Source: an uncultured bacterium (GTDB lineage: Bacteria > Patescibacteriota > Gracilibacteria > Absconditabacterales > Absconditicoccaceae). Taken from it: a stretch of 5,674 nucleotides of DNA. Location: NCBI GenBank assembly GCA_916049765.1, contig CAJZIX010000024.1, positions 1-5,674 on the forward strand, given 5' to 3'. Under the pieces are notes generated by a model, which saw only the letters and a program-made list of their open reading frames with translations, had not been told where the DNA came from and did no database searches. Position numbers and translations under genes: made by a program. Position 1 is the stretch's first letter. Each line of letters opens with the position of its first letter. Positions 1 through 5,140 of the stretch are shown in pieces.

Positions 1-26
1 ATTTCTTTATGATTGTAAAAACTCAT
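1..26 (-). CDS. leuS: Leucyl-tRNA synthetase, N-terminal fragment (partial, cut by window edge)
   Basis: Only eight codons plus two bases are inside the window. Read on the minus strand from the ATG at 26-24 they give MSFYNHKE, which I recognise from memory as the start of streptococcal leucyl-tRNA synthetase, the cytoplasmic enzyme that charges tRNA-Leu with leucine. A GGAG ribosome binding site (minus strand, 37-34) lies 7 bases before the ATG, and a TGG-TATAAT extended -10 lies just upstream, so the start is well supported even though the peptide is very short. The gene is transcribed away from the sensor kinase gene and shares a 147-base intergenic region with it. It is a housekeeping gene and probably has no functional link to the transport locus. 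The identification rests on recall of eight residues; extending the sequence leftwards would settle it. Confidence 0.8.
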
Positions 27-33
27 GGTCTCT

Positions 34-84
34 CTCCAATTTTGTGATGTTACTATTATACCATTTTTGAGGGAATTTGGTCTC
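34..84 (-). promoter_or_regulatory. Promoter and ribosome binding site for the divergent leuS gene
   Basis: On the minus strand there is a perfect TATAAT (plus-strand 60-55) preceded directly by TGG, making an extended -10. A weak -35 (GAGACC, 84-79) sits 18 bases upstream. The predicted transcript would start near position 48 and have a leader of only about 20 bases, with GGAG at 37-34 as the ribosome binding site. So short a leader leaves no room for a T-box riboswitch if this is the promoter in use. Confidence 0.7.
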
Positions 85-85
85 G

Positions 86-106
86 TTCTATTCTATACTT
101 TTCTAT
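86..106. repeat. Short TTCTA repeats, candidate operator in the kinase promoter region
   Basis: TTCTA occurs three times, at 86-90, 91-95 and 101-105, just upstream of the predicted -35 of the kinase promoter. The copies at 91 and 101 are 10 bases apart, about one helical turn. The 11-base string TTCTATTCTAT (86-96) recurs in inverted orientation at 4004-4014, upstream of the second lipoprotein gene. Direct repeats near a -35 fit binding by an AraC-type response regulator and possible autoregulation. The DNA is AT-rich and the match is short, so chance is a real alternative. Confidence 0.3.
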
Positions 107-112
107 TTTACC

Positions 113-141
113 TTGCTCTAGAATTTTTAAACTGCTATACT
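113..141 (+). promoter_or_regulatory. Extended -10 promoter for the histidine kinase/response regulator operon
   Basis: TATACT at 136-141 is preceded by TGC at 133-135 (extended -10). TTGCTC at 113-118 is a partial -35 with an exact 17-base spacer. Transcription would begin near 148, leaving a leader of about 26 bases that contains the strong AAGGAGGT ribosome binding site at 161-168. Confidence 0.65.
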
Positions 142-173
142 TATAACAGAAAACCCTTCCAAGGAGGTAGCGG

Positions 174-1823
174 ATGTCTCATTCCTTTAAAAAATCTCTC
201 CAAAAAGAAATTCTCCATAGAAGCTCTATCGCAGCTTTTATGACCTCTCTTTTACTACTCATTTTACTTTTTGGTTTTTCCTATTTTTTACAAAAGCAAC
301 AACTCTCCAAAGATACGAGACAGATTGTCAAACAGGTTCAAGAAATGAAAGAAGCCAATAATGAGCTCCTGACTACTATGAACCATAAAATGATTCCAGG
401 ATTTTTGGATGGCAAACACACAGAGAGAGAAGTCTTTAGCTTATTTTACGAGACAAAAGCTAAATTAAAACTTAGTTCTGACCTCATTATCCTAAGTGAT
501 ACAGGTGAATTACTATTTAGTACCAATCGAAATCACCAAGAAAGTATTTTATCTCCCTACTATCTAAAACTACTCATTCAAAATCCTTCTCAAGATAAAG
601 TTACAGAAAAAATTGCACTCTCTTCAGATAAGCAACATTACACACTCTTTATCAAACCACTACTTCAAAACCAACGAGTTAAGGCCTATACTATTGCTTT
701 CGTAAATGAGAATGATTTCATCTCAAGTTTCCCAATGATCAATTCTAAATACATCATTACCGATAGCTTTGGAAATATGTTTTCCAACAATACAAATCAG
801 TTTACTCGTTCCACTCTTGAAAAATTTGATGAAAAACTCCTACACTCTCGCACCCACTGGTATGCGAATGAACCGCTTATTGTTCAAAAAGAAAAAGTCG
901 GTGCTATTTTTTCAATCTATACTTTTCAATCCTTTTTTCCCATTCCTAGCTTACTCGGCCTAGCCTCCGTCCTCACCTTATGTATATTCTTCCTCTACTT
1001 CTGGCAAGCAAGGCGAATTGCTCATAAAATTGCCACACACAATGCTGTTCCTATTGAAAGTTTGGTTTACCAACTTCAAGAAATTCCTAAACAAGCAGAA
1101 AAAAGGCTTTCTCTACAAACAGGTGATGAGTTTGAGTTTATGGCAGAAAAAATCAACAATATGTTGTACGAATTAGATCAACTTCATCAAAAAATGTTGA
1201 CCATAGAAAAAGAAAAGTGGATTTTTGAAAGAAAAATGCTGGAAGCTCAGTTCAATCCTCATTTTCTCTACAATACACTTGAGACAATTAAAATTACTTC
1301 TTTAATGGATGCCACCCTCACACAAGACCTAATTCAAAACCTCACGCGCATCCTTCGCTACAGTATCACCGATTTAGAAAAAGAAACAACCATTTGCCAA
1401 GATTTAAAGATTATAGAGGATTACCTTATGATTCATAAGATTCGTTTCGAGCACTTTTCCTATGATATTGTCTGCCCAGAAACTGTTGATAATCAGCCTA
1501 TCCCTAAGCTTTTCTTGCTTCCTCTCGTAGAAAATGCTATAAAATATGGGATGCAATACCGTATTGATCTTCATATTGATATCCAAATTACCTTGGAAGC
1601 AGATTCTCTAACTTTTTTAGTCAAGGATAATGCTGGAGGACTCACAAAACAAGAGCGACTCGCTATTTTAGACTCTTTAGAAAGCCCTCATACCCAGCAT
1701 GGCATCGTTAACAGCTACAAACGATTGAGCAATTTCTTTTCTGATGTCCAGCTAGATTTAGGAGTCAATCGCCATGGAGAAACTTGGGTCAAATTTATAA
1801 CGAAAGGACTAACTCATGTTTAA
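174..1823 (+). CDS. Membrane sensor histidine kinase, LytS/YesM family (HptS-like arrangement)
   Basis: This 549-residue protein should autophosphorylate in response to an external signal and pass phosphate to the regulator encoded next. A first membrane segment (about 19-39) and a second (about 258-277) enclose an extracellular domain of roughly 215 residues. That domain has two beta-strand/turn motifs, IILSDTGEL (about 105-113) and YIITDSFGN (about 193-201), typical of Cache/PDC sensors. A HAMP-like linker (about 278-330) and a coiled coil (about 330-358) lead to the His_kinase motif QFNPHFLYNTLE, with phospho-acceptor H363. The ATPase domain has N box LPLVENAIKYG (N454) and G1 box DNAGG (485-489; the family norm is DNGxG). 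The second glycine box reads HGIVNSYKRL and seems two residues shorter than the usual GIGLxNVxxRL. The start is set by AAGGAGGT five bases upstream. The last 8 bases overlap the regulator gene, indicating translational coupling. Family assignment is firm; the ligand is unknown. Confidence 0.93.
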   Translation: MSHSFKKSLQKEILHRSSIAAFMTSLLLLILLFGFSYFLQKQQLSKDTRQIVKQVQEMKEANNELLTTMNHKMIPGFLDGKHTEREVFSLFYETKAKLKLSSDLIILSDTGELLFSTNRNHQESILSPYYLKLLIQNPSQDKVTEKIALSSDKQHYTLFIKPLLQNQRVKAYTIAFVNENDFISSFPMINSKYIITDSFGNMFSNNTNQFTRSTLEKFDEKLLHSRTHWYANEPLIVQKEKVGAIFSIYTFQSFFPIPSLLGLASVLTLCIFFLYFWQARRIAHKIATHNAVPIESLVYQLQEIPKQAEKRLSLQTGDEFEFMAEKINNMLYELDQLHQKMLTIEKEKWIFERKMLEAQFNPHFLYNTLETIKITSLMDATLTQDLIQNLTRILRYSITDLEKETTICQDLKIIEDYLMIHKIRFEHFSYDIVCPETVDNQPIPKLFLLPLVENAIKYGMQYRIDLHIDIQITLEADSLTFLVKDNAGGLTKQERLAILDSLESPHTQHGIVNSYKRLSNFFSDVQLDLGVNRHGETWVKFITKGLTHV

Positions 1824-2586
1824 GCTCATTATCGTAGAAGACGAACACCTCATTCGAAAATGGCTAGAGATTGCCGTAGACTACTCTGCCTTAGGTATCC
1901 AAGTAGTAGGAACTGCCAGTCACGGTCAAGAGGGAATGAAACTCATCCAAGAAAAAGAACCTCATATTGTCTTAACAGACATCACCATGCCAATTATGGA
2001 TGCTTTTATGATGTTTGAAGCCACTCGTACTCTCTCCTATGAAAAAGTTATCTTATCAGGCTATAACGATTTTCAAAATGCCAAAAAAGCCATGCAATAT
2101 GGAGCAGTTGATTTCTTATCCAAACCAATTGATACCAAGGAGTTGACAGAATGTCTTCAAAAAATTGTTTTGCGATTAAGAGTTAGCACTTATCAAGAAA
2201 TTCCTTTTTTAGAAGAATATCAAACTTTACTCACCTCTATCCAACAAGTTGATACACAAAACCAAATCATTCAGCAAATTCTTGAATTTGTGCACCAACA
2301 CTACTGCATGCACTTTACCATTTCTACCATTGCAGATAATCTAGGATATAGTGAAAGTTATCTATATAAGGTTATCAAAGAAGACTTCCCAATGACGCTA
2401 AATGAATATATCTTACGCTACCGCCTCAAGCAAGCTATAGATAAAATAGCTGAGTCCCCCAATTCCCCCCTAAGCGATATCTCTGAACAAGTTGGATTTT
2501 CAGACTATAAATATTTTGCCAAAGTTTTTAAAAAGTATCTTCATATTTCTCCAAAAGAATTAAAACTTATGGATAAAAACCATTGA
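1816..2586 (+). CDS. Response regulator, receiver domain plus AraC-type HTH (YesN/HptR-like)
   Basis: This 256-residue cytoplasmic DNA-binding protein is the cognate partner of the preceding kinase. The receiver domain (about 1-118) has the acidic pair E8-D9, phospho-acceptor D55 in VLTDITMP, S81 and K103 in SKP. The usual MDG after MPxM is MDA here. The C-terminal AraC-family domain (about 155-250) carries two helix-turn-helices: the first around STIADNLGYSESYLYKVIKE, the second around LSDISEQVGFSDYKYFAKVF, followed by ISPKEL. Such regulators usually bind direct repeats upstream of nearby transport genes; the two lipoprotein genes downstream are the obvious candidates. AAAGGA (1803-1808) lies seven bases before the ATG, inside the end of the kinase gene. 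Codons 214-219 contain C5 and C6 runs; losing one C in either run gives an immediate TAA and removes the second HTH. The gene ends at a strong terminator. Confidence 0.94.
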   Translation: MFKLIIVEDEHLIRKWLEIAVDYSALGIQVVGTASHGQEGMKLIQEKEPHIVLTDITMPIMDAFMMFEATRTLSYEKVILSGYNDFQNAKKAMQYGAVDFLSKPIDTKELTECLQKIVLRLRVSTYQEIPFLEEYQTLLTSIQQVDTQNQIIQQILEFVHQHYCMHFTISTIADNLGYSESYLYKVIKEDFPMTLNEYILRYRLKQAIDKIAESPNSPLSDISEQVGFSDYKYFAKVFKKYLHISPKELKLMDKNH

Positions 2587-2589
2587 TGT

Positions 2590-2620
2590 AAAAGGATTGC
2601 TCAACTCTAGCAATCTTTTT
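2590..2620 (+). terminator. Rho-independent terminator of the kinase/regulator operon
   Basis: The arms AAAAGGATTGC (2590-2600) and GCAATCTTTTT (2610-2620) form an 11-base-pair stem with one G-T wobble and a 9-base loop, followed by more U-rich sequence (ATTTT). It begins four bases after the regulator stop codon. It separates the two-component operon from the lipoprotein gene, so SBP1 should need its own promoter. Confidence 0.9.
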
Positions 2621-2636
2621 ATTTTGTACTTTTACC

Positions 2637-2730
2637 CAATGAAAATCAAAGTGCTAACTACTCAAATCATAGCTTTGAGATTGCAGATAAAGTGACGTAT
2701 TCTGAAGAGGATTACCATCAAAATCTCAGC
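2637..2730. repeat. Decayed mitis-group-type intergenic repeat
   Basis: The segment begins with CCAATGAAAATCAAAG and GCTAACTA and continues to an inverted repeat CTCAAA (2661-2666)/TTTGAG (2674-2679), then TTGCAGATAAAGTGACG and GAAGAGGATTACC. This order of words resembles an intergenic repeat I recall as abundant in S. pneumoniae and S. mitis genomes (AATGAAAATCAAAGAGC ... CTCAAAACACTGTTTTGAG ... TTGTAGATA ... TGACG ... GAAGAG), but with many substitutions and deletions. It carries no gene. The identification is from memory and the copy is degenerate. Confidence 0.5.
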
Positions 2731-2780
2731 TAAAATTCACCAATTCTTACTCTAGGAACTCATTTCCTATTTTTCGTTTT

Positions 2781-2841
2781 AGATTTCTTTAAGGTTTTTA
2801 TTATATCCTATAGGACTCTACAATTTAAAAACATTAACAAT
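2781..2841 (+). promoter_or_regulatory. Promoter/operator region of the first lipoprotein gene, with a degenerate cre-like site
   Basis: The region contains AGATTTCTTTAAGGTTTTT (2781-2799), a perfect 10-base palindrome TCCTATAGGA (2806-2815), a possible -10 TACAAT (2819-2824), and TAAAAACATTAACA (2826-2839). The last matches the CcpA site consensus TGWAANCGNTNWCA at 12 of 14 positions but lacks the central CG. The outer two elements have counterparts upstream of the second lipoprotein gene. There is no good -35 for the TACAAT box, which would suit an activator-dependent promoter. The exact promoter is uncertain. Confidence 0.4.
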
Positions 2842-2878
2842 CTAGGTAGAGAAAATGTTCGTAAAAAAGGAGATACTT

Positions 2879-3919
2879 ATGAAAAAAATACTATTCTTTC
2901 TCTCTTGTAGCTGGATATTCCTTTCTTTATCAGGATGTTCTTCACCTATAGAAGCGGAAACTAGCACTGAAAAAGATTCAGATAGCACTTTGGTTGTCTA
3001 CTCGCCTAACCCTGAAGATCTTATCGAAGAAACAATCCCAGCCTTCGAAGAAAAATATGGTATTAAGGTTGACTTAGTACAAGCCAGCACTGGTGAATTG
3101 TTCAAAAAAGCTGAGGCCGAAAAAGAATCCCCTGTAGCTGATGTCATTTTCGGAGGCTCCTACGCCCTCTTCTCTTCTAACGAAAATCTTTTTGAACCTT
3201 ATATTTCTCAAGAGAACGACCAGATAATCCCTGATTATCAAAATAAAACTGGATTCTACACGCCTTATACACTTGATGTCAGTGTCATCATTGCCAATTC
3301 AGCTCTTACAAAAGATATTAAAATTGAAGGCTACAATGATCTACTCAATCCTAAATTAAAAGGAAAAATCGCTACTGCTGATCCTAGTAACGCTTCTAGC
3401 GCCTTTGCTCAATTAACAAACATGCTTGTAGACCAAGGTGGATACGAAAATGAACAAGCTTGGACCTATGTAAAAAATCTATTTACCCTAGTAGATGGAA
3501 AAATTGCATCTAGCTCTTCAAATGTTTACAAAGCTGTCGCCGATGGGGAAATGGCTGTTGGGCTCACCTATGAAGATCCTGCCTTAAAACTTTTAAACGA
3601 CGGAGTTGATGTAAAAGTCATTTATCCAAAAGAAGGAACCGTCTTTTTACCTGGTAACGCGGCTATCGTCAAAAACGCCAAACATATGGAAAACGCTAAG
3701 AAATTTATCGATTTCCTCCTTTCTCAAGAAATCCAAGATAAGCTAGGAACTGAAACTACAATCAGACCCATTCGTAAAAATGCTAAAACCAATAAAAATA
3801 TGAAGGCTATGACAGAAATCAATATTGCCACTGAAGATTCCGATTATGTCATTAAAAACAAATCCGCTATTCTTAAAAAGTACAATGACATTTTTACAGA
3901 TATCCAATCTAAAAAATAA
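2879..3919 (+). CDS. Extracellular solute-binding lipoprotein of an AfuA/HptA/PitA-like ABC family (SBP1)
   Basis: This lipoprotein of 346 residues should capture a small solute outside the membrane, either to deliver it to an ABC permease or to present it to the neighbouring sensor kinase. The signal peptide ends in the lipobox LSGC, with C20 as lipidation site, followed by a Ser/Glu/Thr/Asp-rich linker (21-36). The mature domain starts at LVVYSPN (38-44) and includes FGGSY (91-95) and GLTYEDPALKLL, with Y231-E232-D233. No adjacent Tyr-Tyr pair is present, unlike classical ferric-binding proteins. It is about 72% identical to SBP2 over 311 ungapped residues by hand count, so the pair arose by duplication. 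It differs from SBP2 at the N-terminal loop (PEDLIEET versus SEGLIGAT) and at V134 (Gly in SBP2). AAGGAG (2867-2872), six bases before the ATG at 2879, favours this start over the ATG at 2855, which would add eight residues before the signal peptide. No transport partner is encoded directly after it. Confidence 0.9.
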   Translation: MKKILFFLSCSWIFLSLSGCSSPIEAETSTEKDSDSTLVVYSPNPEDLIEETIPAFEEKYGIKVDLVQASTGELFKKAEAEKESPVADVIFGGSYALFSSNENLFEPYISQENDQIIPDYQNKTGFYTPYTLDVSVIIANSALTKDIKIEGYNDLLNPKLKGKIATADPSNASSAFAQLTNMLVDQGGYENEQAWTYVKNLFTLVDGKIASSSSNVYKAVADGEMAVGLTYEDPALKLLNDGVDVKVIYPKEGTVFLPGNAAIVKNAKHMENAKKFIDFLLSQEIQDKLGTETTIRPIRKNAKTNKNMKAMTEINIATEDSDYVIKNKSAILKKYNDIFTDIQSKK

Positions 3920-3921
3920 AA

Positions 3922-3949
3922 TTTGACTTTCCAATGATTAACTGTCAAA
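3922..3949. repeat. Short inverted repeat between the lipoprotein genes
   Basis: TTTGAC (3922-3927) and GTCAAA (3944-3949) form a perfect 6-base inverted repeat around a 16-base spacer, starting three bases after the SBP1 stop codon. The stem is short and weak and no T-run follows, so it is a poor terminator. It could be a protein binding site or chance. Read-through from SBP1 into SBP2 is therefore possible. Confidence 0.3.
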
Positions 3950-3968
3950 CCCTACTATAAAATCAAAA

Positions 3969-4020
3969 AGATTACTTCCGTTTTTGTAGAGAATTTTACT
4001 CTAATAGAATAGAATTATCG
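3969..4020 (+). promoter_or_regulatory. Candidate activator-binding/promoter region upstream of SBP2
   Basis: AGATTACTTCCGTTTTTG (3969-3986) resembles the element at 2781 upstream of SBP1. An inverted repeat TAGAG (3987-3991)/CTCTA (3999-4003) is followed by two overlapping -10-like boxes, TAGAAT at 4005-4010 and 4010-4015, which contain the inverted copy of the 11-base string found upstream of the kinase. No convincing -35 is visible. An alternative -10 is TAAAAT at 4045-4050. Either would suit activation by the AraC-type regulator; which is used cannot be decided from sequence. Confidence 0.35.
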
Positions 4021-4024
4021 GTTT

Positions 4025-4038
4025 TAAAAACGCTTACA
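4025..4038 (+). promoter_or_regulatory. cre site (CcpA binding) upstream of the second lipoprotein gene
   Basis: TAAAAACGCTTACA matches the catabolite-responsive element consensus TGWAANCGNTNWCA at 13 of 14 positions, including the central CG and the terminal CA; only the second position differs. It lies either just downstream of the TAGAAT boxes or between a weak -35 and the TAAAAT box at 4045-4050. Both placements suit repression by CcpA when preferred sugars are present. This would put the transporter under carbon catabolite control, which suits a carbon-source importer better than an iron importer. Confidence 0.6.
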
Positions 4039-4081
4039 TTGTTTTAAAATAAGCTTAAATAACACAACGGAGGTATCCATC

Positions 4082-5128
4082 ATGAAAAAGAAATGGATGT
4101 ATTATGCTGCTTGCGGACTAGCTCTTTTTGGTCTTGCTGCTTGTTCTTCTAATGAATCTGCCGATGGCGGTTCATCTGATAAAGGAGACGGCGGTTCGCT
4201 AGTCGTTTATTCACCAAACTCAGAGGGCTTAATCGGAGCAACTATTCCTGCCTTTGAAGAAAAATATGGTATCAAAGTAGAACTGATTCAAGCTGGTACT
4301 GGAGAACTTTTCAAAAAACTAGAGTCAGAAAAAGAAGCTCCTGTAGCTGATGTCATCTTTGGTGGTTCTTATACACAATATGCTACCCACGGAGAACTCT
4401 TTGAAAACTATACTTCAAAAGAAAATGATAATGTTATCAAAGAATATCAAAACACAACTGGTTACTCTACTCCTTATACACTAGATGGTAGTGTTTTAAT
4501 CGTCAATCCTGATTTAACGAAAGGCATGAACATCGAAGGATATAGCGACCTTCTCAAACCTGAACTAAAAGGAAAAATTGCAACTGCTGACCCAGCAAAC
4601 TCTTCTAGCGCATTTGCTCAATTAACAAATATGCTACAAGCTCAAGGTGGTTACAAAGACGATAAAGCTTGGTCTTATGTAAAAGATCTCTTCACACTTA
4701 TTGATGGTAAAATCGGTTCAAGCTCATCTGGTGTCTATAAAGCAGTCGCTGACGGAGAAATGGCTGTTGGTCTCTCTTATGAAGATCCAGCAGTTAAACT
4801 CTTAAATGACGGAGCTAATATCAAGGTAGTCTATCCAAAAGAAGGAACAGTCTTCCTACCTGCTAGTGCTGCTATCGTTAAAAAAGCGAAAAATATGGAA
4901 AATGCCAAGAAATTTATCGATTTTATTATCTCTCAAGAAGTACAAGATACACTTGGCACAACCACTACTAACCGTCCTGTTCGTAAAAATGCTAAAACAA
5001 GCGAAAATATGAAACCAATTGACAAAATCAAAACACTCACTGAAGATTATGATTATGTCATCAAAAATAAATCAGATATTGTTAAGAAATACAACGAAGT
5101 CTTTACAGATATCCAATCTAAACAGTAA
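4082..5128 (+). CDS. pitA: ABC transporter solute-binding lipoprotein, PitA-like (annotated as iron-binding; ligand uncertain) (SBP2)
   Basis: This 348-residue lipoprotein is the substrate receptor for the importer whose ATPase follows 12 bases later. The signal peptide ends in LAAC with lipidated C21, followed by a Gly/Ser/Asp-rich linker (22-39). The mature domain begins at LVVYSPNSEGLIGATI (40-55), with FGGSY (93-97), TLDGSVLIV (133-141) and GLSYEDPAVKLL (Y233-E234-D235). I recall an almost identical sequence as the pneumococcal Pit lipoprotein, reported as part of an iron uptake system. However, there is no Tyr-Tyr pair in the mature part (the only YY is in the signal peptide) and only one mature histidine. 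Proteins of the same general family, Actinobacillus AfuA and staphylococcal HptA, are linked to hexose phosphates, so a sugar-phosphate ligand is a serious alternative. GGAGGT (4069-4074) sits seven bases before the ATG. A cre site lies upstream. Family is firm; substrate and symbol are less so. Confidence 0.9.
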   Translation: MKKKWMYYAACGLALFGLAACSSNESADGGSSDKGDGGSLVVYSPNSEGLIGATIPAFEEKYGIKVELIQAGTGELFKKLESEKEAPVADVIFGGSYTQYATHGELFENYTSKENDNVIKEYQNTTGYSTPYTLDGSVLIVNPDLTKGMNIEGYSDLLKPELKGKIATADPANSSSAFAQLTNMLQAQGGYKDDKAWSYVKDLFTLIDGKIGSSSSGVYKAVADGEMAVGLSYEDPAVKLLNDGANIKVVYPKEGTVFLPASAAIVKKAKNMENAKKFIDFIISQEVQDTLGTTTTNRPVRKNAKTSENMKPIDKIKTLTEDYDYVIKNKSDIVKKYNEVFTDIQSKQ

Positions 5129-5140
5129 AAGAGGTTCACT

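Noticed and set aside
25..243. Plus-strand reading frame of 72 codons overlapping the start of the kinase gene
   Set aside because: It has no ribosome binding site, covers the divergent promoters and the kinase start, and its peptide resembles no known protein; its ATG is the complement of the leuS start region.
769..963. Plus-strand reading frame of 64 codons inside the kinase gene
   Set aside because: Out-of-frame shadow of the kinase sensor domain without a ribosome binding site.
1404..1586. Minus-strand reading frame of 60 codons inside the kinase gene
   Set aside because: It lies wholly antisense to the conserved kinase catalytic region, with no sign of its own translation signals.
2855..2878. 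Upstream ATG at 2855 as the start of SBP1
   Set aside because: It would add eight residues before the MKK of a typical lipoprotein signal peptide and would place the AAGGAG ribosome binding site inside the gene; the ATG at 2879 is correctly spaced.
3743..3934. Minus-strand reading frame of 63 codons over the end of SBP1
   Set aside because: Antisense shadow of a conserved coding region with no recognisable product.
3922..3949. Terminator between the two lipoprotein genes
   Set aside because: The stem has only six pairs around a 16-base loop, is low in GC and is not followed by a T-run.
3920..4081. Iron-regulator (Fur-type) box that would support an iron role
   Set aside because: I looked for a GATAATGATTATC-like palindrome; only fragments such as AATGATTAA occur, well short of a credible site.
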